Notes: a model not told the origin generated them from the letters alone. DNA of 64,000 bases from Cladorrhinum sp. PSN259 (GCA_033725935.1 MU867072.1:558001-622000), one strand, 5' to 3'; positions 10,634-22,053 are shown, counted from the stretch's first letter. Numbers and translations are program-made.

Positions 10634-13600
10634 GGTTATCTTGTTGTTTGTATGGATGCGGTGATGTTGAGTGAGGCCCTAGTTCTAGTGGCCCCCCTCA
10701 TGACTAAGTGCAAAGGTAACACTAAAATAAGGCCAGACACACAAGAGAGTTTGTCTATCTGAGACGAGCGCCGACAGTGCCTTTTGTGACGAAAATTGGC
10801 GGGCGTGGTGATGTTGGGGGAATGGGTAGTGATAAGTGGTCAGGGGGTGGGTGGGAACAAATAGTGGTGGTAACTCACACATTGCGACAGCACGACCGTT
10901 TTAACGTCGTACCGGCGTGGAAGATTGGAATTGGAATGGAGAGCTTGTGGTGGAGGTGACGGCTGGGCGATTCAAAATTTGGTCGGCACTGATTAGACAA
11001 AGGTGGGGTATCCCCAAGGAGATCGATCCGGGATTCCTCCTGGCTACAAAGACGCCCAGGTTCTGGAACCTTGCGCCTAGTACGGATACACCAGGATCTC
11101 TTCGAACACGTTTTCGCTCTTCAACGACCCCGTGGTTCCGGTTGAGGTTGGGCAGCGACTCGGCACTCACACAAGCACGTATTACCGGCGCTCGGAGTGA
11201 TGTTTCTGCAGGTTCTCGAGCAGTAGTCAGTAACGTAGCTTGTCATCCGAAGCCATACCGGTATTGCTGCAGCCCAATTGACGCATTCGTTTGCGCCCTG
11301 CATCGCAGTAAGGTCTGTATCCGCCCCAATTCCCTTCCCCTTTTCTATTCGGGCACATGGTGAGACAAACTGACCTTCCGCGTCACCAAATTGCCTCTTT
11401 CCGTTGCTCCCGAAAGGCTTGGTATGAAGAAAATTTCGGTATCCGGAGAGGCGGTCTGGGTGTGGGAGATGGACTGTGGCTGTAAGGGATTGATAAAGAC
11501 AGAGAGAGAGTCCTCGGTTGGGCGAGGTCGAACGTTGGGTGGTCCAAACTCTGCTCCCGTGCTTCTCTTCCTGTGGTTTTGTGACCCAGTCTGTGCCGTC
11601 TTGTAGCTGCCAAGAAAAGCAGCGCCCCGTTTGTTGGGTTTGATTCTTTCTCAAATTCGAAACTTGTGTCGACTTTGGGAGGAACCAACTGCAACTCTAT
11701 AGACCGAGGAGCTCGGGTTTGGTTCAATTGACAAGATACAAAGCCAATTTTAAGACTTTCAAGTTTGTTAAAGCAAGCGGCCTCTTTGGCCAACGACGTA
11801 ACCACTCCAGCTGAGAAGCTTGGAGCTCTGGTGGAGAGCATTCAGGGGTTTGATGCTTATATCTGGGTTATCGATAACCGAATACCAGGCCCCGGCCCTG
11901 TTTTTTGGGGTCGGACAAACCATTTGCGTCATTGATAGGATGCAATTCCCAATTCCCAACTGGACTCTTGTCTTTCCCATCTTCTCCAGGTTCAGGTTTA
12001 CACTATTAGCCGATGGTAAGAAATGGGAGGCCCCCTAGAAGTTTAACCATTCGACACAAAGATCTGGGACTCCCTGACAACATTGTTTCCGTTTATTCTC
12101 AGACAGTTATCAGACAAGATTCTTACTCACGCAGGGAGTAATTATTCCACTTTCACCCTCACTTCCCGATCCCTACTTTTGGCACGCCATTAGGGATTTA
12201 ATTTCACTGGTCCAAATTCAATTGCCCCTTTTCTCCTTTCTATCTACAAAATCACTCAATTCGCTGTCATCCTTCGCCCAGCTCATGCAGAACAACATCC
12301 GTTTCTCGACTTGCTTCTGCCTCCGGGTGCGTTTTGTTCAGCGTCCGTCTCGTAGGTATCCGTCGGTCCGGTCCCCCTTCCGTTCACCACTCCGCCAAGA
12401 CTTGGTGTCTTTGGAGAGTCACCCCACATCTTCTTCCGAGGGAGGAGGCCTCCCAAACAATGCCAAGACATATTACGGAGACCCATCACATCACAAACCC
12501 ACAGCCGCCCCACACCACCTGACCCCCGCAAGGCGCTAATTAAGACCCCTGTCACAAACTTCAACACTTCCTATCGTGTAAGTGGTATACACTCTCTGGT
12601 AGGTACATAGGTTTGTAGGTAGGTAAGTTGGTAGGTGTAGGTTGGCTTGCCGGAGCAATCGGAGGTAAGTGCCCTAGCCTTCACACTTCGTCATCAACCT
12701 TAGATCCTCTTCAAGGTTCTCTATGGTACGTACAATTTACGTGGCTGAGAGGGGCCGCTATTGTGTTACCCAAGAGCTGGAACCGTCCGCCGATACGCCG
12801 AGATAGCGACGATCTCGGATTTCCCTCGACGGCGCTCTAAGGTTGTACACCTCAGCAACGCCCCATCCAACCACCCCCGATCAAGACTTGGGGCCAACAA
12901 CGTGTGAAAAAATATCCACTGCTCAAGGAAACGAAAAGATACGGATACGGCCACACACCCCGAAACCGAAGACACAGGACAAGCACACCGCTAGAGTCTG
13001 TGACGCCGTCTAATCCCAAACTAATTTATAACCGGAGAGCTACACGTGTAAAGAAGATGGGTCAGGAAACAACTGCGCCGTCTCAGCGAGGTTGAGGGGT
13101 TTCAACTCTTACCTGTTTGGCAGCTCCCTAAAGATTAATTATAGCCGGTTGAGGTGTGATACCCATGTCTAAAGGAAGCTCAAGGAGAAAAGCCTCTCAC
13201 ATTGACATATAGATCCACAAGATTACAACCAATCGATGTTACACAATGATTGTGTCCCATCATGGAAATCTGAGGAGTTTCTATAAAGCTCTCATGTCAC
13301 ATATTTGACAGCTCTCCAGAAACCCTTATCAGCTATGTAGCTAGCAAGCACGTAGATCGTAAGGGTCTAAGTTCTCTTTCTCTCGCAAAGTTAAGGGAAC
13401 CTCTGACGCCTCATATCTCCTGCTGAGCCAAAAGAAAAGAAAAAAACTAAAAATGTCAATAAAGATTCACAACATCATCCTTATACCTCGTGAACCCTAG
13501 AAATGAGAATCTCCAGGCAGACACACAAACCGAGTTGTAGAGACGGGGCATTCAACAGTTACTTACCCACGGAGTAGTTACAACAGCCAGACGTCATTCA

Positions 13601-13922
13601 ACTACATGCCACAAAACATCATATTTGATGACTGTGAAACACGACAACTCACCCATTGCAGTAGTTCGCTCAACTGTCTCATAAAATACATTCACATGAA
13701 GAAATCATATTTTTAAGAGGATATCTCATATACACATTCCCAATAATAAGTGCCTAGGAAGTCACAAAGGAAAAAAAAGGTCCATACATCCCATCTTTAT
13801 CCCCCAAGAAGACTCCAAAAACGCCATGCTCAAGTACAAATATCCATCATAACGGGGTATGTGCCATGAAAAAAGGAAATAAGCCCACATATCCAACACC
13901 ATCTTCCTTTTCACCATTTTCT
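10634..13922. other. 3.3 kb stretch without a supported gene
   Basis: It contains the upstream region of the Ca2+/H+ exchanger (from 10634 rightwards) and the 3' side of the patatin gene. Open frames of up to about 177 codons occur on both strands but lack recognisable domains, conserved starts or coherent splicing. The only structured element seen is a GTAGGT-rich tract at 12598-12645. The part from 13100 to 13900 is AT-rich. Confidence 0.5.
12598..12645. repeat. GGTAGGT-type short tandem repeat
   Basis: Imperfect GGTAGGTA / GTAGGTAGGT units over about 48 bases, noncoding. Confidence 0.6.
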
Positions 13923-15467
13923 CTATAAACCGAACCCAACCCTTCTCCCAGCATCTAACTCCTCCTCTACATCCTTGACCTCTCCCCTCTCCGCCCTCTT
14001 GGCTAAATCATGCTTTCGGTCCAAATGATCATAAAAATCTCCCCTACTCTCCCAACCTCTTCCCTTATTATCCTTATCTTTGCATCCATCATATCCGCAA
14101 ACGTACCTCACCCCCAGAGCAAAAGTCTCCCACCTAGTCGTCTCGGCCCTCTCCCGCCGTCTATCAACCAACATCTCTGCATACCGTCTGATACTCGCCT
14201 TGGGCTCCTCTCCATCCAGCCACTTCTTCGTAGCCTCCTCAATCTCTCTGAGATAATGTTTCCTCCTGAGTCCCAACTTGATATTGGGAACTTCAAATCG
14301 ATGATACTGATTGTACGTTTTCCCTTCCTCGCTCAACACGCTCTGCTGGCTCGATGAAGCAGCTGAGCTCGAGCGAAGACGAGACCGATTAATGAGCTTC
14401 TCATAGAACCATGCGTTGTGCTCGTCCGTCCCGAGACTAAGTAAAAGGTCGATCGACGGCTGCTGGCTGTTATCCAGCAGCACCGAGATTTCCTTCAGCA
14501 CTTCCAAGGTGGGATCGCGAACCTCCTTGCTGCCGTCCACGAACTGCCCCGAGCCCAGCTTGAATGGTTTGAACGAGGCGGAAGATGGTGTGGTAATCGC
14601 TTTTGCAACTTCGGGGATGGAGACGAGACTGGGGTTGGCGTCTTCCTCCTTGTAGGTGCAGAAAGCGTATGGACGCCGGGCGCGGTGCGGTTCAACTTCG
14701 GTGCACCAGGCTAGAGTCTGGCACTGGTACGAATCCTTACGGAACTCAACAGAGTCAACCGAGGATGCAATGGATGGCGATGGAGGATGGCGAGATGCCG
14801 CCGTGGACGAGACGCTGAACTTGGCGAACGTGTCGAAGAACGAGCGCGTTCGCTTCGTAGGCCAGGTGTTGCGACGGTAAAGCAAAGGCAGCTCAACTAT
14901 GGCGGGGATAGTCTGGGTGAGATCGGTGAGCGGGATGGCCTTGTTCTGGCGGTGAAATTCGTTTATGCAGTCCTCGACGCTGTTTCCGAGCATGCCCAAC
15001 ATGATGGCAATCAGCCCACCGACCGAAGTGCCCGCGATGTAGTCGAAGTAATGACATGGCAGGTACTGGCCTTCTCTGTATACGCCATCGGGGATCTTAT
15101 CTCGAGAGATCAGGGCAGTGTGAGCGCTCGATAAGGCTGACGGTGAGCGTTCCTTTTCTATTCTGGCGATTTCCTCCATCAGTGCCTGGAGGGTGATTAG
15201 TGAGGCGTAGCCTTTGATGCCGCCGCCGTCGAGGGTGAGAATCAGCTTCTTCGACCATGGTGTTGAATTGACGTTCAACTCTGGGGTCCGAGCGACTGAT
15301 GCTGCTGAGCGGGCCGAGCTGGTGATATTGCTAGTGGGAGAGGGACTGGGGATTGCGATAGTGACGCGGTGCGAGGTTGGGACTCGCCGAGGTGTTGCTC
15401 TCGACCGGAAAGTCGACGAACTCCTTGGGAGCCCTGGAGGCTTTGGAGGACTTGCGACATCGACCAT
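13923..15467 (-). CDS. Patatin-like phospholipase with C-terminal C2H2-like motif
   Basis: Single exon, 514 residues. The patatin domain (about residues 74-320) shows the oxyanion motif DGGGIKG (80-86), the nucleophile elbow GTSVGG (Ser148) and a candidate catalytic Asp in FVDGS (Asp311); together they form the Ser-Asp dyad that cleaves acyl groups from phospholipids. The first 70 residues are Ser/Pro/Arg-rich and probably disordered. Near the C-terminus Cys457, Cys462, His481 and His486 form a C-X4-C-X18-H-X4-H pattern resembling a zinc finger. No NB-ARC/NACHT or repeat domain is present. It is divergent from the HeLo/pseudokinase gene, with 1.28 kb between the starts. Alternative reading: an ordinary lipid-metabolism acylhydrolase. 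Confidence 0.88.
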   Translation of the reverse strand: MVDVASPPKPPGLPRSSSTFRSRATPRRVPTSHRVTIAIPSPSPTSNITSSARSAASVARTPELNVNSTPWSKKLILTLDGGGIKGYASLITLQALMEEIARIEKERSPSALSSAHTALISRDKIPDGVYREGQYLPCHYFDYIAGTSVGGLIAIMLGMLGNSVEDCINEFHRQNKAIPLTDLTQTIPAIVELPLLYRRNTWPTKRTRSFFDTFAKFSVSSTAASRHPPSPSIASSVDSVEFRKDSYQCQTLAWCTEVEPHRARRPYAFCTYKEEDANPSLVSIPEVAKAITTPSSASFKPFKLGSGQFVDGSKEVRDPTLEVLKEISVLLDNSQQPSIDLLLSLGTDEHNAWFYEKLINRSRLRSSSAASSSQQSVLSEEGKTYNQYHRFEVPNIKLGLRRKHYLREIEEATKKWLDGEEPKASIRRYAEMLVDRRRERAETTRWETFALGVRYVCGYDGCKDKDNKGRGWESRGDFYDHLDRKHDLAKRAERGEVKDVEEELDAGRRVGFGL

Positions 15468-16746
15468 TCTGTGTTGCTGTTCTTGTTGCCTTGCCCTAAG
15501 GCAGGTTGCCTTATTCGTGGCAAGAAAAAGTATTAAAAATTAATTCTCAGGTAAAAGATGATGACTAGGAAATATCGTCGGTGAGAAAACGCGGCACCAA
15601 GATGGAGCAGCGAATCCAGTGGTATTAAAATGACGTTGGGCGCCTCCGCCGGCCTGTTCGCTCTCACGAGCCAAAGGCAAGCCTCAATCGAGCCACTCCT
15701 GTTGGGTGCCGCTGATGGTCTGGCCCACGGGCTGGCAGGCTGAATCCTCCTTCCCGCTGTTGCACTTGGGACTCCCGGTGCAACCCGTGGCAAGTTGTCG
15801 AAATGCGCAGCAACTTCCAAGTGCGTCGGGATGAGATGTGGTATGCGCCACAGAAACCAAGGTGCCACGGATTTCAGAGAAATTACTTGCAGGTACAGTA
15901 GTACTTGTCTGTAGGTACCTGAGGTACCAGGGCCCAAAGTTCGCAAGTTCCCTCCTTCGCACCTGCACCCAATGAGATCTTGTTTGAGTTGAGACAGACA
16001 AAACAGGCAAACTTCGAGACTCTTCTGCAACAACGCTGCAGTCATTTGGGAAGCTGCAGCTTTATCTATGACTCAGGTAAACGGAATGCCGCAAGTATCC
16101 GATCCATGATCAATCTCACCATTTTTGATGTTCCCACGTGGGTCGATCTTAGTAAAAGCTGCTCAGGGCGAATGACAGCGACATCTGAGCCTCGCGGACC
16201 TCGCCAAGTCGGGACCTCGGGGGAGTACTCGGCCTCGTGAAGGAAAATCGTGGTGAGCGAGGTCAGTGGACGAGGCAGACTGATCATCGGCGCCCTCACC
16301 AACTCAAATGATTGTGATTGGGTAATGGCGAGAGCAATTACACAAACCCATGTATGCACACAAGATTGCTTGCTATCAGCACCGTGTAGCGAACGGTAGC
16401 TGGAGGCCACTCATCGCCCTCGATCATGCCGCAACTGATACCGCATTTGTACCTATTCTTGCTCCCTTTGGGGCGTATTTAGCTTTTTTAATGACTGTTT
16501 TACTGATTCCCATGCCTGTATAGTGTAGGGTATCTCGATCTGCACAAGTAACACCTTGCACCACGTGGAGGGGAGTTGCAATGTCTAAATAGCAGCATAC
16601 CCCGCCCTTCTAATTTGAAGGAACCACAGTGTAACTACCCGCTGATGCCTAATTGAACGACAAACCACCAGTGCGCTACAAGATCAACCTTCTTTCTTTT
16701 GCTCATTACAGGAGTGTTAGAGAATTTCTTAGGCCTGTTAAACAAC
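15468..16746. promoter_or_regulatory. Shared upstream region of patatin (-) and HeLo/pseudokinase (+) genes
   Basis: 1.28 kb between divergent starts. It includes GGTACCTGAGGTACC at 15914-15928, a perfect 7-1-7 inverted repeat preceded by further AGGTAC/GTAC copies at 15893-15905. No gene is supported. Regulatory function is inferred from position only. Confidence 0.45.
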
Positions 16747-18832
16747 ATGGAGGTCGCAAGTGGGATCATCTCCCTCACGTGGGATGTATTCGACAGTACC
16801 GTAAGAAGTAAGTGCTATCTTCAAAGAGTCGACGAAGAAATGACTAATAGCTGATGCAGTCTTCAAATTCCTCAGTGCCCTGGTTGATATGCCAAAGGAC
16901 TGCGAGAAGTATAGGCTGCAGCTGATCATCGAGTACAACCGTGTCTTGGCCTGGGGAAAAGCAGCTGGGCTTATTGATGTCCCGGCGGGGTCTACTCTAG
17001 GTGCCACTCTTGGAGCTGAGGGAATCGAGCTTGTAGCCATACTTGCCAGGATTCAGTGGCTGCTTTCCGAGTTCAGAGAGCTCAACGCACGATATGGCAA
17101 CGAACTGAATCCCTACAGCGAAGCCAATGATGCGGGCAAGGACGAACTTGAAGATGAAGGGCAATCAACTGTCGACGAGAAAGGGAGTGACATCGACATT
17201 GCCAGGGGGATCTCCAGCCTAGCCCTGTCGTACGAAGAGAAGAAGGAGGAGCGAAAGCATCTTCGCGGAACCAACCATGTCCGAAAATTCTTCAAAAAGA
17301 CCGGCCATCATACCAAGGACATCGTTACACATCCCTCACGAGTACGATGGCTGGCTATAGACCAGGAGGAATTTGAAAAGCTACTTACTGATCTTCACTT
17401 TTTGACGGAGCGCTTACATGAGTTGATGAGAATTCATCACGAGAAGAAGATTGACGACATCACAGCAAAGACATATCGAGAGATGATTCTTACCCGAAAC
17501 GATGTCCAAGATTTGAGGGATATGTTTGATGCAGTTACAAGTCTCATAACGACCTCCACGGGTAATCAAAAAGACAAGAAGGCCCACAAGAACGACAGAG
17601 CACTCCAGGACCTCGTCCAAATCAAGAAGCTCTCTCGTACCTCAGACTCCATCATGGCAAAGCTCAAATCTGATTCAGTCCTTGACTCCAATCGTCTCTC
17701 AACCCTCAACTCCACGGTCCGTAAGCTTTCCGACTCAGACATAAGCGAAGAATTTGAATGGAACGAAGACGTCTACCCACAATCACTTCCTCGTCCGCGC
17801 GGCATAATCACCACTCCCGAGGGTGACATCCCTGTCTGGGTAGAGTGGAAATCCATGGGATCTTTTCCACCTGGCTCCCTGAAGGATAAGGAAGCATTTC
17901 TGCGTACGCTTGCGCTCGCCGAGATGCTGCATCTTCCAAAACCCGCGTCCCTCCACTCCCCAACATGCATCGGCTACTTCGACGATCGGGAAGTCTCGGG
18001 GAAAGACCTCTACGCCTGGATCTTTAGAATGCCAGAGGGAAGTGATTACGATACACGAGTCGTTTCTCTCTACTCTTTAGTCGGAAACTCGAAGTTCAAG
18101 CCTTCTCTCTCTCAGCGTATCACAATGGCCGAGAAGCTTTGTTCGACCGTTCTGAATTTACATGCCGTGAACTGGCTTCACAAGGGAATATTCAGCGAGA
18201 ATGTCATCTTCCACTTTAACGATCAAGGGGGCCTCCAGTATGATCCTTCATCCCCGCTGCTTTCTGGATTTGAGTTTTCAAGGCCGGACGGAACGCACAC
18301 CACCGCAAGAGACACTGATATTGTCTGGGATCTGTACCGGTGGCCTGCTATTCAGAGGGAATGCCCCACAGATAGGAACTCGAGAAAGACCTATGATCTC
18401 TACAGTCTTGGGTTGCTCTTGATTGAGATTGCGCACTGGGAGAAACTTCATGTGCTTATGAACTTGGGTTCTGCGAAAGCGTTACAAACACCCTCCATTA
18501 GGGATGGTGGCGATTACTTCGGAACATCAACTGTGCCTAACGTTCCCCTTCAGGAGTCGAAAAGTGTGAGAGACTGGTTGTTGGGATTTGAAGTGAAGAG
18601 CAAAAAGCTTGGGAACGAGGTGGTGCCGCCACCGTTTGAGACGAATCCCTTGACTGAGTTACGGAACGTTGTCGGTAACCGTTACTGGAAGGCCGCAGAG
18701 AGATGCGTGTGGGCGCATGGGGAAAAGGGCTTTGGTGTGAACGAGAAAGATGATGACCCGGGGTTTGGGGTTGGGCTGCAGGAGGCGTTTACAGAGCAAG
18801 TGGTTGAGGTATTGAGGGGGGTTGATATTTGA
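16747..18832 (+). CDS. HeLo-domain protein with degenerate kinase domain (MLKL-like layout)
   Basis: Exons 16747-16807 and 16860-18832; 677 residues. The start MEVASGIISLTWDVFDSTV and the following YRLQLIIEYNRVLAWGKAAGL match the N-terminal pattern of fungal HeLo (prion-inhibition and propagation) domains, which form four-helix-type bundles able to act on membranes. The helical part spans about residues 1-250. A protein-kinase-like region follows from about 325: a beta3-type Lys in WVEWK (351), then HKGIFSEN (461-468) in place of HRDxxxxN, and SGFEF (489-493) in place of DFG. Both catalytic Asp residues are missing, so it is probably a pseudokinase. The order HeLo then pseudokinase resembles animal and plant MLKL. 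No amyloid motif was seen at either end. Role in cell death is inferred. Confidence 0.82.
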
Positions 18833-19439
18833 GTTGTGCAATGCCGCCGACATCTTGGTAAGCGTTCAGAAGATAACTGAGGGCGTGTTGGTGAAGATGG
18901 AGGTGTGTCTGGTGAAAGGAAAGGGTCTAATTGGGGTTACGGAGCGCCTAATGATCAATGGCAAATGTTATCGTTGAACTTGTTGCCAATGACATTGGAA
19001 TGGGCGGCAGGAAATATATGGATAGTTCACCTTTTGGTTTTTTCATTATTCAAGCAATTCCTTTAAGTCAGAACTGATACAACCGCACCCGGATTAAAGG
19101 GGCTACCTCCGGACATATCCGCTGCGGAACTCCGCAATATTTCCACTCACTTTGCATATGTGCATTCAGATTTCTGCAGCCAAATCAACTACATGAGAAT
19201 AATTCTAAATCTCAACGAAGAAATCTATACCCGTATTTGAACTAGTTGGGTACAAAAAATAATCTGAATCATGTAAAGGGACCTGGCACAGGACTGACTA
19301 GAGTGTTACACGCAGCAGTCCGCTTAATACTCGTACCTGACCCCCTCGTATGAAAGAATATCTGTATTCCCTCAGCATCAATCCATCACTCTACCATACA
19401 ACAACAGTCACCGGTCGTTAAAAAACAACAAATCCTAAA
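18833..19439. other. Intergenic between HeLo/pseudokinase and cupin genes
   Basis: About 600 bases, moderately AT-rich, holding the 3' flank of the HeLo gene and the promoter of the cupin gene on the same strand. Nothing else seen. Confidence 0.5.
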
Positions 19440-20464
19440 ATGCCCCTCCGCGGCCCCCATCCGGTAAACCTAGCCCGCAAAGCCGACGCCGAAGTCCTCC
19501 GCGTCGGGCCACTCACCATCCGCATCCTAGAGGACGGCACAAGGACACAGGATAGAGTCAGCGCCATCCTGCTCGAAGTGCCCGCCGGCAAGTCTGGACC
19601 GCCTATGCATTGGTATTTATCTTCTTCTGCCTCTTACCCCTCCCCTCTCTCAATCAAACTAACGCCAGTCACAGGCATCGTTTTCATGATGAGTTGTTCT
19701 TAGTTACCAAAGGCACGTTGCCCCCCTTTTAACTCTCATTTACCCATTTACTACCCCCTTAGCTAACTCTATGAATCTTATAAATATGGAAGCTAATAAA
19801 ATGAAACAGGCCAACTCACATTCGTAACACCCGAAGGCGAATCAACTGCCTCGGCGGGGGACTTGATGACTGTTCCTCCTGGCGCGGTACTTTTTACTCT
19901 CACGGTTTCCCATTCGCCTTTTTGACGTTTGTTTGGTAACTGATAAAATTAAAACTCGTTATCCAGATCCACACGTTCAAGAACCCAAGCGAAACAGAAG
20001 ACGCAGAGTGCTACATGACTGCTACACCAGGTAAATAAAAAGCCCTCTCTTCCCCTTTCTATGTACTTCCCATTTCACCACCTTTCCTTCCTTCCTTCCT
20101 GCCTTCCTTCCTTCCTGCCTTCCTTCCTTCCTTCTTCTGTTATGGAAATATAAATCAACTAACATTTAAATAACAAAAGGACACTACGTCGACTGTAAGC
20201 CCCTTTCTTTTTTTCTAACTGATTAAAACAAAACTCCAACTTCAAAGCCCTTACATTTGAAACCCTTCCTTTCATAAGTTTGGTTGGGAACGAACGAACC
20301 AACCCGTTGGAGTGACAAAAATACTGATTCGATAAAAAATAAAAGATTTCAGAATGCTAGCCAAAGCAACCTCGGAGGGCAAGAAGCCTCTCACTCCAAC
20401 CGATACGCAGCACTTGATGGCGCTGTTTGGGACTTTCCCGCCCGAGGTTGAGAGTGAGCCTTGA
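19440..20464 (+). CDS. Small single-domain cupin protein
   Basis: Six exons: 19440-19612, 19675-19712, 19810-19886, 19967-20030, 20180-20194, 20346-20464; 161 residues. The cupin motif 1 reads PPMHWHRFHDELFLVTKG (H-x-H, then E and G) and motif 2 PPGAIHTFKNPS, giving the usual metal-binding His/His/Glu/His set of a cupin_2 barrel. Such proteins are often dioxygenase-like or small-molecule-binding; the substrate here is unknown. Five introns in a 486-nt coding region is dense. Intron 2 (19713-19809) fits only with a GC donor (AAAG|GCACGT); a GT donor breaks the frame. Exon 5 is 15 nt. Intron 4 carries a TTCC repeat. It lies on the same strand downstream of the HeLo gene. Confidence 0.85.
20094..20136 (+). 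repeat. TTCC/CCTTCCTG short tandem repeat in cupin intron 4
   Basis: About ten TTCC units with two TGCC interruptions, inside the intron at 20031-20179. Confidence 0.75.
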
Positions 20465-21390
20465 GCAGAATCCTCGACTTTTTTTTTTTTTTCACTCTTG
20501 AATTCTTTCACCTGGGGAAGGAGAACTACGTATAGGAAAGCAGGACGCTCCAGAAATAAGGTGTAAGATTAGAATTATCGTACAAGTTGATTATATATTC
20601 TTAAAAAGTTTATAGTTTTACAGACAGTAAAGTGTTGGAAATGGTGAGGATCTTAAATGATGGGAAAAGCTATGAACGGTATATCCTTTCGTCTTGGAAT
20701 GAAAGAAGGCGCGCATCGCATGGGGCCAAATGGGACCCCTGCGCCATCAAATGATCAAACAATGGGCAGCCAGTAGAGCCACTTCTTCGAGAGCCGCCTT
20801 TTTTCTGGCCACCGAAGAGTGCCACAACGTACAACCCCTTTTGCGAACATCAAATTTTCTGCAACCAAATTCATATTCAAAGACGTGGAGAAATTACAAA
20901 GTCTATTGGCTATGCGCCTGCTTCCAGAAAATGCATCGCCTCCCCAGAATCCTTACCCTACCAAGCAAATCGGTACGAGGTAAGTGCCGCTGAAAAGGTC
21001 TCGTCTTGCTGTATAAGCTCGCTCGCAAAAAATGGGAATCTCTGAAAGAAATTCTGGCAAACACACAAAAGCAGAAAGATTATCATCGCCAAGCCATCCG
21101 ACCCCCCTGGATACGTCCTGAAAAATTCCGCGAAAGATGGACAGAGCCGATTGGATTGCAGTCGTCGCGTTGTTTGCCGCGTTCGACCGCCGAACTGATC
21201 CCCAATCATCTCATGGAGCTCGGTGGATCGATATATGCAACAAGGCCGAACGGTTTGACTGTATGTGGATCCCTCTCTGCGCGTGTGTGGTGACAGCACA
21301 AAAGGCCAAACCCTGAAACTCCTCTCTCCTCACACCGTGACCCAATCCATCAAACCAAAGTTCAAACACCATGCCCTTTGAATTGACTAT
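20465..21390. other. Intergenic between convergent cupin and cytochrome b5 genes
   Basis: About 930 bases with both 3' flanks. A T-run occurs at about 20480-20491. Short open frames around 20730-21299 on both strands show no recognisable product. Confidence 0.5.
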
Positions 21391-22053
21391 TTAAGCCTGC
21401 TGAGCAGCCTGTTGTTGCTGGAGGTACTGGTAGGCATAGTAGGCGGCGGCACCACCGATAACAACAATAAAATAGAGAGCAGAACCGAGACCGGCGCTCT
21501 CGTTGTTGGCGGCAGGGGAAACGGCACCGGGCTGGGGAGTCTTGGGCTTGGGGTCGCCAGGCTATTGTTTCCCACAAGGACATAGTCAGCAAGCTGCGAT
21601 CTTCCGCTTATCTCGTAGACACAGAATATCAGGGCAAGAAACTCACGGCGCGCTTCAGGGTGCCGACAAGGAGCTGGTCAAGGGTCTCACGGGCCTCGTC
21701 GCTGTGGCCGACATCCTCGAAAGCCTCGGTGGAATCCTGGCCGGCAACATCGAGAAGAACCTCCTCGCCGCCTCTGAATAATTCCCAAAGTTAGTAAATG
21801 CGTGCTACTGTATGCTCCTCGCGTCTTCGGTCTCTCGGAGATCGGATTGGACTGCCGATGCGGGGGAGAGGACAAAAACACCCGGGAGAATTTGGGGAAA
21901 GGAGCAAAGATAAGGGGTAAGCGGGAAGACTTACGGGTGCTCATCTACGAACTTTGTGATGTCGTAGACCTTGTCGTGAATGACGCAGTAAAGGTCCTTC
22001 TTGGTGTTGTGCTCGGCAACATCCTGGTAGGTGAACTCCTGAGTGGCGGCCAT
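21391..22053 (-). CDS. Cytochrome b5, C-terminally membrane anchored
   Basis: Three exons on the minus strand: 21935-22053, 21647-21773, 21391-21561; 138 residues. It carries electrons at the ER membrane to desaturases, hydroxylases and P450s. The heme-binding domain (residues 1-85) has the VDEHPGGEEV motif with the first axial His and a second His in DVGHSDEAR. A linker of Pro, Lys and Ala (PGDPKPKTPQPGA) precedes a hydrophobic anchor, GSALYFIVVIGGAAAYYAY, and a Gln/Ala-rich tail. Exon 1 ends two bases into the Pro codon of HPGG. Length and layout are normal for fungal microsomal cytochrome b5. Confidence 0.95.

Noticed and set aside
11121..11841. Overlapping - strand frames of 152 and 177 codons
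   Set aside because: No recognisable domain, no coherent exon joining, lie in the upstream area of the Ca2+/H+ exchanger.
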